Part shown: piece after piece, positions 44,016-52,038 of the stretch
Layout: each line of letters starts with the position of its first letter
Position numbering within the stretch: position 1 is the stretch's first letter
From: Tautonia marina
Lineage (GTDB): Bacteria > Planctomycetota > Planctomycetia > Isosphaerales > Isosphaeraceae
DNA: 64,000 bases
Reading direction: 5' to 3'
Assembly: GCF_009177065.1 (NCBI RefSeq)
Contig: NZ_WEZF01000012.1
Span: forward strand, 124,001 to 188,000
Notes under the pieces: generated by a model
Database searches by the model: none
Told to the model about the DNA's origin: nothing
What the model saw: the letters and a program-made list of their open reading frames with translations, nothing else
Program-made: the position numbers and the translations under genes

Positions 44016-46259
44016 ATGATCGGTTCCCACTGCGTCCATGCGTTGATCGTCGTCCTCATGGGATTCTCGTTGCCCCCTGGAATTCAGGAAGGGGATGAGA
44101 CGTCCGTTGGGATTGAAGCCGTCGGTGGTGGGCAATCGCATCCACTGATTGATCAACCGGATCTCTTTATTCCCCGTTCCCCCCGGACGGCCGAGGATAT
44201 CGAACGGTTTGACACCCTGCGGCTTTATGCTGCGGGACGAGCCCTCGAAGCTCGTCGCGAATGGACGGATGCAGTTGAGCTGCTTGAGAAGGCCCGGCAA
44301 CTGGAACCCGACTCTGTCGCGATTCTCAGACGGTTGAGTCGGCTCTATTTCGGACTTGGTGGTGAAGACCGCATCCAAAAAGGGCTCGAAACCGGTCTGG
44401 CCGCACTCGAGGCCGAGCCGGAAGACGCAGAAACGATTCGACGGCTTGTCCGCCACTACCGAACGTCAAATAACGACGAAGCGGCCGAGCAACTCCTCCG
44501 ATCCGTGCTTGAGAATCCCGAGCTTCCAGACTTTTGCCAGGCTCGGCTTGTGGTCTTGCACGAACTCGGTCGTCTGTATGCCGATGCGCAGCGGTTCGAT
44601 CAGGCCGTCGAACCCTTCGCTCAGCTTGTGCAGTTGCTTGACGCCCGAGAGGCGACTCGACTGACCCCAGCCCAGGTTCAGGACGTCTTCGGGGAAGTCG
44701 AGGCTGATGCCTACCGTCGCTTTGGGGAGACCTTCTTCAACGCGGGCCGTTTCGATCTGGCCATCGTCGCCCTTCGTCGCAGCCTGGTGTATGACCCGGA
44801 CAGCCAGCAGACCCCCTTGTACCTGGCGCAAGCATTGCTCCGAGCGAATCGGCCCGAGGAAGCACTCTCGTTGCTCGAACCGATCGTCAAGGATCGGCCA
44901 CCGGGACGGGTGACGTTCGATGTGCTCATTCAGGTGCTGACCGTTCTGAATCGAACCGACGAAATCATCCCCAGGCTTGAGCAAGCGTCGAAGGTTGATC
45001 CGTCCAACTTCCTACTTCGGTATGCGCTTGCCGAACGGTACGAGGCCGAGGGTCGCCGCGATGAAGCCCAACGCCTTTATCAGAACCTCATCAGCGATCA
45101 GCCCGACCCGGAGGGATTGGCCACGCTGGCTCAATCGCTTCGAGAGCAAGGGAAACTTGAAGAACTGATCCTCCTCTTCGAAACCGCCAGCACTCAGCGG
45201 AGTGGCCGTCTGGCGATCGAAACCCAACTCCGCTTGATCGGAACCGATCCGGAACTGGCAGGAGAGATCCTCGACGCCGGGATTGCCTTGTTGAACGAAG
45301 ATCCCCCTCGTCTCGGGAAGGTGGGGATCGAGCTGCTCTCGGAAATCGCGTCCCGATCCGACCAGCTCGACCAGCGAGTCGAACTCGATCGCCTGAGTCT
45401 CGAACAGGATCCGTCTCCGCAGAACCATCTGGAACTGGCCGATTCGCTGGTGGCCGCCGGACAACCGGGAGAAGCCGTTGAGACGTTCGAGCAACTTCTC
45501 AAGCGCTATCCCGAACTTCAGGAACAACCCCAACTCCTTGCCCGCATGGCCGAATTGCAGTTCGACGCGGGCCAGATCGAGGAAGCGCTCGAAAGCGGCC
45601 GGAAGATCCTCGATCGCCAGCCGAACGATCTCCCCATGATTCAGCTCGTGGGATACGCCTTGCAACGCCTGAAACGATTCGAGGAAGCCCTGGATCTCTA
45701 TCAAGGCATTCCCGAGCGATTTGCCGGCAATCCCGAGGCCATTCGCCTGTCCAAAATCTGGACGGCAAACGCCCTCGCTTCGGCTGACCGATTCGAGGAG
45801 GGGGAGCGGATCCTCCTGCAACTGCTCGAAGAACAGCCGGATGACCCCTGGTTAAACAACGATCTTGGCTACCTCTGGGCCGAACGGGGAATCAACCTGG
45901 ATCGAGCCGAGGAACTCATCCGCAAGGCAGTTGACGCCGACCCCTCCAACAGCGCTTACCTCGATAGTCTGGGATGGGTCCTCTACAAGCTCGGGCGTCC
46001 AGAAGATGCACTGACCCACCTGGAGGAGGCGGTTCGCCTGAGAGCTTCCGCCGTAAATCTCGACCATCTGGGCGATGTGTACTTCGTGCTCGATCGTCGC
46101 AACGAAGCCCGCGATGCCTGGAAACGAGCCGAATCCCTGGCGGAAGATGCCGACCCTCCCGACCCGACGCTCGAGTCGATCCGAGAAAAGCTCCAGGCCC
46201 TCGGAGACGACGACCCACCTCCCCCCTCCGACGCCAACACCGACACGATCAACCCCTGA
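44016..46259 (+). CDS. Exported tetratricopeptide repeat protein
   Basis: 747 residues. A short hydrophobic N-terminus (about 7-24) suggests export or anchoring. Most of the rest is TPR repeats, e.g. ALEARREWTDAVELLEKARQLEPDS, GRFDLAIVALRRSLVYDPDS, RRDEAQRLYQNLISDQPD, DRFEEGERILLQLLEEQPDD, and a strong final set (NDLGYLWAERGINLDRAEELIRKAVDADPSNSAYLDSLGWVLYKLGR). The last repeats resemble those of TPR proteins involved in outer-membrane assembly. It ends in an acidic Pro/Asp tail. It is a scaffold; the partner is unknown. Confidence 0.9.
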   Translation: MIGSHCVHALIVVLMGFSLPPGIQEGDETSVGIEAVGGGQSHPLIDQPDLFIPRSPRTAEDIERFDTLRLYAAGRALEARREWTDAVELLEKARQLEPDSVAILRRLSRLYFGLGGEDRIQKGLETGLAALEAEPEDAETIRRLVRHYRTSNNDEAAEQLLRSVLENPELPDFCQARLVVLHELGRLYADAQRFDQAVEPFAQLVQLLDAREATRLTPAQVQDVFGEVEADAYRRFGETFFNAGRFDLAIVALRRSLVYDPDSQQTPLYLAQALLRANRPEEALSLLEPIVKDRPPGRVTFDVLIQVLTVLNRTDEIIPRLEQASKVDPSNFLLRYALAERYEAEGRRDEAQRLYQNLISDQPDPEGLATLAQSLREQGKLEELILLFETASTQRSGRLAIETQLRLIGTDPELAGEILDAGIALLNEDPPRLGKVGIELLSEIASRSDQLDQRVELDRLSLEQDPSPQNHLELADSLVAAGQPGEAVETFEQLLKRYPELQEQPQLLARMAELQFDAGQIEEALESGRKILDRQPNDLPMIQLVGYALQRLKRFEEALDLYQGIPERFAGNPEAIRLSKIWTANALASADRFEEGERILLQLLEEQPDDPWLNNDLGYLWAERGINLDRAEELIRKAVDADPSNSAYLDSLGWVLYKLGRPEDALTHLEEAVRLRASAVNLDHLGDVYFVLDRRNEARDAWKRAESLAEDADPPDPTLESIREKLQALGDDDPPPPSDANTDTINP

Positions 46260-46414
46260 GTGGTCCTCAAGCTTCCCGAACCTTTGACGATCCACCTCCC
46301 GTTGCGTTGCAAGCCTGAGCCTTCTGGCGATCGGCCGGTCGATTCGCCCGATTCAGCTCAATCCTTGCTCTCGCGTTCTCGGTGGTTCGCCCGATCCTGG
46401 AGTCTCATACCCAG

Positions 46415-47155
46415 ATGGCTGGTCACTCCCACGCCGCAAACGTCGCAGCCCGCAAGAACGCCGTCGACGCCAAGCGTGGCAAGCTCTTTAGCAAGCTCTG
46501 CCGCGCCATCTACGTGGCCGCCCGCACCGGTGGCCCCGATCCGGTCACGAACCTCCGCCTTCGCTATGCGATCGACAAGGCCAAGGGCGTCAGTTGTCCA
46601 AAAGACAACATCGAACGGTCAATCAAGAAGGCCACCGGCGAACTCGGTGCCGAGAGCTACGAGGAGGTGATTTACGAAGGCTACGGCCCCGGTGGAGTCG
46701 CCGTCCTTTGTGAAATCCTGACCGACAACCGAAACCGCACCGCCGGCGAGGTCCGTCGCGCCTTCGACATCTGCGGCGGGAACCTCGGCTCGACCGGCTG
46801 CGTCAGCTATCTGTTCGATTACAAGGGGCTGTTTCTGGTCGAGGCCGCAAAGGTCGAAGAAGATCGGCTCATGGAGATCGTCCTGGAAGCCGGGGCCGAT
46901 GACCTGAAACGCGATGGCGACTACTATGTCGTCACCAGCGATCCCAAGGCCTTCGACGACGTCCGTAAAGCGCTCGAAGACCACGAGATTCCCACCGAGA
47001 GCGCAGAGACCAGCTATCTGCCTCAAACCACGGTCGATCTCGATGTCGAGAACGGGAAGAAGATGCTCAAGCTCCGCGACCTGCTCGACGACAACGACGA
47101 CGTTCAAAATATCTACAGCAACGAGAATATTCCCGAAGAAGCGATGGCGTCCTGA
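46415..47155 (+). CDS. YebC/PmpR family transcription/translation factor
   Basis: 246 residues from the ATG at 46415 (MAGHSH, the family's usual opening). Signatures: MAGHSHAANVAARKNAVDAKRG, NLRLRYAIDKAKGVSCPKDNIERSIKKATG, YEGYGPGGVAVLCEILTDNRNRT, and FDICGGNLGSTGCVSYLF. Family members bind DNA, and newer work ties YebC to relief of ribosome stalling at proline stretches. The usual AKRGK and GSTG motifs are intact. It starts 155 bp after the TPR gene and is followed by dapL after 85 bp. Confidence 0.95.
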   Translation: MAGHSHAANVAARKNAVDAKRGKLFSKLCRAIYVAARTGGPDPVTNLRLRYAIDKAKGVSCPKDNIERSIKKATGELGAESYEEVIYEGYGPGGVAVLCEILTDNRNRTAGEVRRAFDICGGNLGSTGCVSYLFDYKGLFLVEAAKVEEDRLMEIVLEAGADDLKRDGDYYVVTSDPKAFDDVRKALEDHEIPTESAETSYLPQTTVDLDVENGKKMLKLRDLLDDNDDVQNIYSNENIPEEAMAS

Positions 47156-47240
47156 TCGCTTCAATTCCTCCCTGCTCGACTCCTCGCAAACTGTTCGCGG
47201 TGCGTTGCCGCCCCTCGAACGCCTTCCTCGGAAGATCACG

Positions 47241-48410
47241 ATGCCAGAAACCTTCGTCAAGTCCGAGCGGCTCCGCCAGCTCCCCCCCTACCTGTTCGCC
47301 GAAATCGACAAGAAGAAGAAAGCCGCCATCGCCGCCGGCCGCGATGTGATCAACCTGGGCGTCGGCGATCCGGACAAGCCAACTCCCGAACCGATCGTCC
47401 GCAGCCTCCAGCAACACGTCGAGAATCCGAGCTTTCACCAGTACGCGCTCGATCAAGGGTCTCCCGAACTGCGACGCTCGATCGCCTCGTTCTTCTCCCG
47501 CCGCTACGGTGTCAATCTCGACCCCGAAACCGAGATCCTGCCGACAATCGGCTCGAAGGAAGCTCTGGCCCACTTCCCCCTTGCGGTGATTAACCCTGGG
47601 GATGTAGGGCTAGTTCCTGACCCTCGCTACCCCGTGTACCGCTCCGCCGTCCAATTCGCCGGCGGTGAGCCGTTCATCATGCCGCTGGAGCCGGGCCTCG
47701 GCTTCCGCCCCGACCTCGACGCCGTGCCGGCCGACGTCTGGAAGCGAGCCCGGCTGATGTTCCTCAACTACCCGAACAACCCAACCGCCGGATCGGCCGA
47801 TCTCCCCTTCTTCGAGAAGGTCGTCGCCCTCGCCCGCGAGCACGGGTTCGTCGTCGCCCAGGACGCTGCCTACTCCGAGGTCTACTTCGACGAACCCCCG
47901 CCGAGCATCCTTCAGGTTCCCGGCGCGAAAGAAGTGGCCGTCGAGTTCCACAGCCTCTCGAAAACCTTCAACATGACAGGCTGGCGAGTCGGATTCGCCG
48001 TCGGCGGTGCCCCGCTCGTCTCGGCCCTCGGACAGGTGAAAGCCAATAGCGACTCGGGCATCTTCACCGCCGTGCAGATGGCCGCCGTCACGGCGCTCGA
48101 CCATTACGAAACGATCACGCCGCCGATCCGAGCCCTCTACAAGGAGCGGCGGGACGTGCTGGTCTCCGGCCTGAAAAACCTCGGCTGGAACGTGCCGACC
48201 CCGGCCGCGACCTTCTACGTCTGGATCCCCTGCCCCGCCGGGTACGACTCGACGAGCACCTGCTCCAAGTTGCTCGAACAAGCCGATCTCGTCACCACTC
48301 CGGGTCTGGGCTTCGGTGATGCCGGCAACGGCTTCTTCCGGATGGCGCTGACCGTCGACTCGCCTCGTCTCGAAGAAGCGGTCGCTCGCATCAGCAAACT
48401 TTCCTTCTGA
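47241..48410 (+). CDS. dapL: LL-diaminopimelate aminotransferase
   Basis: 389 residues from the ATG at 47241. A PLP class I aminotransferase that converts tetrahydrodipicolinate directly to LL-diaminopimelate in lysine and peptidoglycan synthesis. Features: INLGVGDPDKPTP, IGSKEALAHFPLAVINPGD, FLNYPNNPTAG, DAAYSEVYFD, and the PLP-lysine motif SLSKTFNMTGWRVGF, which match the DapL subgroup (DapL2-type) rather than AspC. Planctomycetes commonly use this shortcut. Gene spacing (yebC, dapL, folK within 20-90 bp) suggests an operon. Confidence 0.9.
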   Translation: MPETFVKSERLRQLPPYLFAEIDKKKKAAIAAGRDVINLGVGDPDKPTPEPIVRSLQQHVENPSFHQYALDQGSPELRRSIASFFSRRYGVNLDPETEILPTIGSKEALAHFPLAVINPGDVGLVPDPRYPVYRSAVQFAGGEPFIMPLEPGLGFRPDLDAVPADVWKRARLMFLNYPNNPTAGSADLPFFEKVVALAREHGFVVAQDAAYSEVYFDEPPPSILQVPGAKEVAVEFHSLSKTFNMTGWRVGFAVGGAPLVSALGQVKANSDSGIFTAVQMAAVTALDHYETITPPIRALYKERRDVLVSGLKNLGWNVPTPAATFYVWIPCPAGYDSTSTCSKLLEQADLVTTPGLGFGDAGNGFFRMALTVDSPRLEEAVARISKLSF

Positions 48411-48430
48411 ACCGGGTCGGGGCGATCACG

Positions 48431-49447
48431 ATGGGCACCACCCTGGCCTCGATCGCCCTCGGCAGCAACCTCGGCCATCGATCGGAGATCCTCGACCAAG
48501 CAATCGCCGAACTTGCTCAATCTCGTGAGGTCGTGATTCGGGGGGTCAGCCGGTATCTCGAGACACCCCCCGTCGGCGGCCCCGGCGGCCAGGGGGCCTT
48601 CCTTAACGCCGCCGCGGCGCTGGAAACCACGCTCGACCCGTTCGCCCTCCACCGTCTCTTGATCGAGGTCGAGCACCACGCGGGGAGGGTTCGCGAGGTC
48701 CGGTGGGATGCCCGCACTCTCGACCTGGATCTGATCCTCTTTGGTGATCAGATCATTGAAACTCCTGAACTGATCGTTCCGCATCCGCGGTTCGCCGTTC
48801 GACGATTCGTGCTCTCACCCCTGGCCGAGGTTGGAGCAGAGGCGGTCGATCCCGTCACCCGCCGATCGGTTCGTGAGTTGCTCGCCAATTTGGATCGACG
48901 GCCGAGTTACGTGGCAATCGATCGAATCTCTGCCCCTGGGCTGGGCCTTGACGTCGCGCTGAACCTGCTCGACCAGCTTCCGGGCGCCGAATTCATTCCG
49001 GAGTTCAGCCTTCATCCCAACCACCAGGCAGATAGCTCACCGATTCAGCTTCTTGATGGAATTGCTGAGTCGACCAATGCGTTGATCGCCGCAGCCGATC
49101 AAATGAAGCGTTCGTCGCGTGACTCCTGGCTCGTCTCATCGTTTGATCTCGAAAGGGAGGTCAGCGCGCTCCGGAAATGGCTTCAATCAGAACTCGCTGC
49201 CAGAATCGGGTTCGAGGATGGTCCGAATGGCGGGTTCGTCGATCGCCTGGATTCGGTCCTCAGGATGGTCCGTGACGCTCCCACTCCGACGTTTGTGGTC
49301 TCGATCAATGATGACCGTTCCGTAGCGGATCTGGCCAGGAACGGTCGGCCACTCCCCCTGCTACGCCCCGAGGTTGGACGCCCGGAGGAAATCGCCTCTG
49401 AGATCCGGGCCGCTTGTGAGGCATCTCGGGCCGGATTCGGCGCGTAA
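48431..49447 (+). CDS. folK: HPPK (FolK) fused to a degenerate deoxynucleoside-kinase-like domain
   Basis: 338 residues. Residues about 1-150 are 6-hydroxymethyl-7,8-dihydropterin pyrophosphokinase: ALGSNLGHR, ETPPVGGPGGQGAFLNAA, and the RWDARTLDLDLILFG signature at 91-105, complete for folate synthesis. Residues about 158-338 are extra. They open with YVAIDRISAPGLGLD at 160-174, where deoxynucleoside kinases have a GxxxxGK[ST] P-loop. Later WLVSSFDLEREVSALRKWL resembles the substrate-binding helix of dNKs. FolK-dNK fusions are known; here the P-loop Gly-Lys is lost, so that half is probably inactive or binds something else. Confidence 0.88.
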   Translation: MGTTLASIALGSNLGHRSEILDQAIAELAQSREVVIRGVSRYLETPPVGGPGGQGAFLNAAAALETTLDPFALHRLLIEVEHHAGRVREVRWDARTLDLDLILFGDQIIETPELIVPHPRFAVRRFVLSPLAEVGAEAVDPVTRRSVRELLANLDRRPSYVAIDRISAPGLGLDVALNLLDQLPGAEFIPEFSLHPNHQADSSPIQLLDGIAESTNALIAAADQMKRSSRDSWLVSSFDLEREVSALRKWLQSELAARIGFEDGPNGGFVDRLDSVLRMVRDAPTPTFVVSINDDRSVADLARNGRPLPLLRPEVGRPEEIASEIRAACEASRAGFGA

Positions 49448-49551
49448 GGCCCGACGCACCTTGCCCGAACTCGGACAGGGCCTTTACAATTCGATCACAC
49501 TCGATTGCTTTGGTTCGGGCTTTCCGGACGCTCGATGAGAAGGACGCTTCG

Positions 49552-50046
49552 ATGGCGAAGAAGGGCGGCGGCAAGACAAAAGACGCCAAGGCAGACGGCA
49601 TCCAGGTCGTCGCCCGGAACCGTCGCGCCCGGTATGAGTTCGACCTCCTGGAAAAGGTTGAGGCGGGGATTGTCTTGAAAGGAACGGAAGTCAAAAGCCT
49701 CCGCAACGGCAAGGCAAGCCTGGAGGAATCCTACGCCGCGCTCGATCGGGGCGAGGCATGGCTCTACGGCGTTGACATCCCCGAATACGTCGAAGCCAAC
49801 CGCATGAACCATGTCCCCAAGCGTCCCCGGAAGCTTCTCCTTCACCGTCGGGAAATCGACCGCCTGAAGGCCAAGGCCAGCGAAAAAGGGCTGACCATCG
49901 TCCCGTTGCAACTCTATTTCAAGAACGGCATCGCCAAGGTTGAGATCGCCATTGCCCGCGGGCGCAAGCTGCACGACAAGCGCGAGGCGATCAAATCTCG
50001 GGAAACCAAGCGAGACATCAATCGCGCCCTTCGTGAGCGATCCTGA
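49552..50046 (+). CDS. smpB: SsrA-binding protein SmpB
   Basis: 164 residues from the ATG at 49552 (AAGGA 7 nt upstream). It binds tmRNA and brings it to stalled ribosomes. Core motifs: VVARNRRARYEFDLLEKVEAGIVLKGTEVKSLR, GKASLEESYA, RPRKLLLHRREI, and the basic tail KLHDKREAIKSRETKRDINRA. The N-terminal Lys/Gly-rich segment is a usual extra. No tmRNA gene was seen in the window. Confidence 0.96.
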   Translation: MAKKGGGKTKDAKADGIQVVARNRRARYEFDLLEKVEAGIVLKGTEVKSLRNGKASLEESYAALDRGEAWLYGVDIPEYVEANRMNHVPKRPRKLLLHRREIDRLKAKASEKGLTIVPLQLYFKNGIAKVEIAIARGRKLHDKREAIKSRETKRDINRALRERS

Positions 50047-50065
50047 GCGGTTCGAGGCCGGACGG

Positions 50066-51151
50066 ATGAAAAAGTCGCCGCCCCCTCTCGACAACCTCGA
50101 TCGCTCGGCATTCGATTCCCCTCGATCGGGGCCCTGGGACGGCTACCTGGTCGGCCCGGAAAACGAACTGGCTCAGGCCGCGGTTCGGGAACTTGCGCGA
50201 GGGGTGAACGACGCTTCGCCCTTGGTACTCATCGGCCCCTCGGGATCGGGAAAAACCCGATTGCTTGAGGAGTTGATTGCCGATCGCATCGCTCGAAGGC
50301 CTGAGGCCTCCGTCTCCCTCATCACGGCCGAGGGCTTTGCCGATGCGTGCCATTGGGCTGCGGATCGAGAGACTCCGGCAGACTGGGCCGAATTACGTCG
50401 GACCTTTCGGGATGTCGATTTGCTCGCGATCGACGATCTGCACGGAATGGCTCGTTCTCCGCTCGCACTGGCGGAACTCGAACCGACCCTCGATGCGCTC
50501 GATGCCGCCGGGGCCTCGGTTGCGGTCTCCGTTCGGAACGATCCGGGACGCTGGGCCGGATGGCCTCGCCGCCTGGCCGATCGGCTCCGAGTGGGCCTCA
50601 TCGTGCGGCTGGAACTTCCCGGACCCGCGACCCGACGCCGCTATCTGCTCGATCGGGCACGCCAGCTCGGACTGACCGGAACCGCCGAGGCCCTCGATGC
50701 GCTGGCCGAGGCTGCAGAGGGTTACCGGCTGATCGACGGCTGGCTTGCCCGCATTTCACTGATGGCTCGCGTGGAACGTCGTCCCATCGATCTGGAACTC
50801 GTTCATGCCTTGATCCATGACGACCGTTCGGCGACCTCGGCCGTCTCGATCGCCCAGATCATTCCGGTCGTCGCCCGGTCCTTCGGGCTTCGACCGCGAG
50901 ACCTTCGATCAGCCAGCCGACGAGCCACTCTGGTCGAGGCAAGGCACCTGGCGATTCTGCTTTCCCGAGAACTGACCGGGTCCAGTTATGCCGAGATCGG
51001 CAAGGCCTTTGGCGGTCGTGATCCCAAAACGATCCGCCATGCCTGCCTCGCCACCACGCAACGACTCTCGAACGATCCTGCACTCGCAAGTGTTGCCGAA
51101 GCAATCCGCAGTCAGTGGCGCTCTGAAGTCCCAGGTCCCAGTTCGACCTAA
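50066..51151 (+). CDS. DnaA-like AAA+ ATPase
   Basis: 361 residues from the ATG at 50066 (GAGG 8 nt upstream; a GTG at 50033 is possible). It opens with YLVGPENELAQAAVRELA, the DnaA domain III entry pattern, then Walker A GPSGSGKT (57-64), Walker B LLAIDDLH (119-126), an arginine-rich AAA+ lid, and a C-terminal HTH with GGRDPKTIRHA (316-326), where DnaA has GRDHTTVLHA. Domain I and the linker are missing, and the HTH signature is divergent. It may be the organism's DnaA or a regulatory paralogue like Hda with a DNA-binding tail. No DnaA-box cluster is visible next to it. Confidence 0.82.
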   Translation: MKKSPPPLDNLDRSAFDSPRSGPWDGYLVGPENELAQAAVRELARGVNDASPLVLIGPSGSGKTRLLEELIADRIARRPEASVSLITAEGFADACHWAADRETPADWAELRRTFRDVDLLAIDDLHGMARSPLALAELEPTLDALDAAGASVAVSVRNDPGRWAGWPRRLADRLRVGLIVRLELPGPATRRRYLLDRARQLGLTGTAEALDALAEAAEGYRLIDGWLARISLMARVERRPIDLELVHALIHDDRSATSAVSIAQIIPVVARSFGLRPRDLRSASRRATLVEARHLAILLSRELTGSSYAEIGKAFGGRDPKTIRHACLATTQRLSNDPALASVAEAIRSQWRSEVPGPSST

Positions 51152-51316
51152 CTGGCCCGCAACTCGACTCGACGCTGCAGGAGCTTAGAAACACCCGCGT
51201 CATCGGTATCGAATTCGCAGACCTGGAAGCCTGCATCGATTGCAACGGCGACCACCTTCAAGCGATGGTGGCCTCTCCGTCGCGACCCATTCATGAGCCT
51301 GCCAAGGAGCGACACC

Positions 51317-51820
51317 ATGATTACGACTCGACGCACCGTTTCTCTTGCCCTCCGGACCACCGCGATCGCCACGGCGCTCGTCCTTTTCAGTTCCGACCCT
51401 GCGTCCGCCTGCCACAAACGCAAGGCCAAAACGCGTACAACCACCACCATGGCCTACGGTTGTGCGACTGCTCCCGTCACCTATGGGACCTCCCACGGTG
51501 GGTACTACTCCGTTCCGATGCCCAGCCACCAGGGAGCCTACGGGGTGGCACCCAGCCCTTACTCGGCCATGCCCGCTCCGACCGGATACGGAATGGGTCA
51601 AGGAATGATGGGCCAGTTCATCAACGCTCCCGCACGCGTGATGCGCGGCCTGGGCCAGGCGATGCCCAGCGGCTATAGTCGTGGCGGCATGGGCTACGGA
51701 GCGCCGGGAGCATACGGGAGCGGCATGAGCTACGGAGCACCGGTTGGGTACGGTCCGGCTCAAATGGGCACGTACGGACCTGGCATGGGTGGTGGTTATC
51801 GGGGAGGAATCGGGTATTGA
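51317..51820 (+). CDS. Exported Gly/Tyr/Met-rich low-complexity protein
   Basis: 167 residues from the ATG at 51317, with AAGGAG 7 nt upstream. The signal peptide (about 1-32, ending DPASA) is followed by a basic patch (CHKRKAKTRTTTT), then repeats of Gly-Tyr-Gly/Ala-Pro type (MGYGAPGAYGSGMSYGAPVGYGPAQMGTYGPG). Such compositions suit surface, matrix or cell-wall proteins. There are only two Cys, near the mature N-terminus and in the Tyr-rich start. A strong hairpin follows at 51872-51903. Confidence 0.82.
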   Translation: MITTRRTVSLALRTTAIATALVLFSSDPASACHKRKAKTRTTTTMAYGCATAPVTYGTSHGGYYSVPMPSHQGAYGVAPSPYSAMPAPTGYGMGQGMMGQFINAPARVMRGLGQAMPSGYSRGGMGYGAPGAYGSGMSYGAPVGYGPAQMGTYGPGMGGGYRGGIGY

Positions 51821-51871
51821 GGCCACTGTCCTGAGAACTTGCCCCCGATTATTCGAGAAGCCCCTTCGAAC

Positions 51872-51903
51872 GACCCGGCACCCTCCGAACGAGGTGCCGG
51901 GTC
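51872..51903 (+). terminator. Terminator of the Gly/Tyr-rich protein gene
   Basis: An 11-bp perfect stem GACCCGGCACC/GGTGCCGGGTC with a 10-nt loop, followed by GTTGTCGTTTCGGTTGG, lies 50 bp past the stop. Confidence 0.75.
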
Positions 51904-51964
51904 GTTGTCGTTTCGGTTGGTTGTCAGCCAGCGAACTCAGTGACCTCGATCACCAACGACAAAA

Positions 51965-52002
51965 CGATCGGTTCCCCAATCGTAAGCGTGGGGAACCGAT
52001 CG
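51965..52002 (-). terminator. Terminator of glgB
   Basis: A 13-bp perfect stem CGATCGGTTCCCC/GGGGAACCGATCG has an A run (51961-51964) on its left, i.e. a T run after the stem for minus-strand transcripts. It is 36 bp past the glgB stop. Confidence 0.8.
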
Positions 52003-52038
52003 CCAGGTTGAGCGTCGACAACGGTTTGCGAGATCGGC

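Noticed and set aside
49447-49494. AAGGCCC…GGGCCTTT hairpin after folK as a terminator
   Set aside because: Only a 7-bp stem around a 25-nt loop; too weak to list as a feature.
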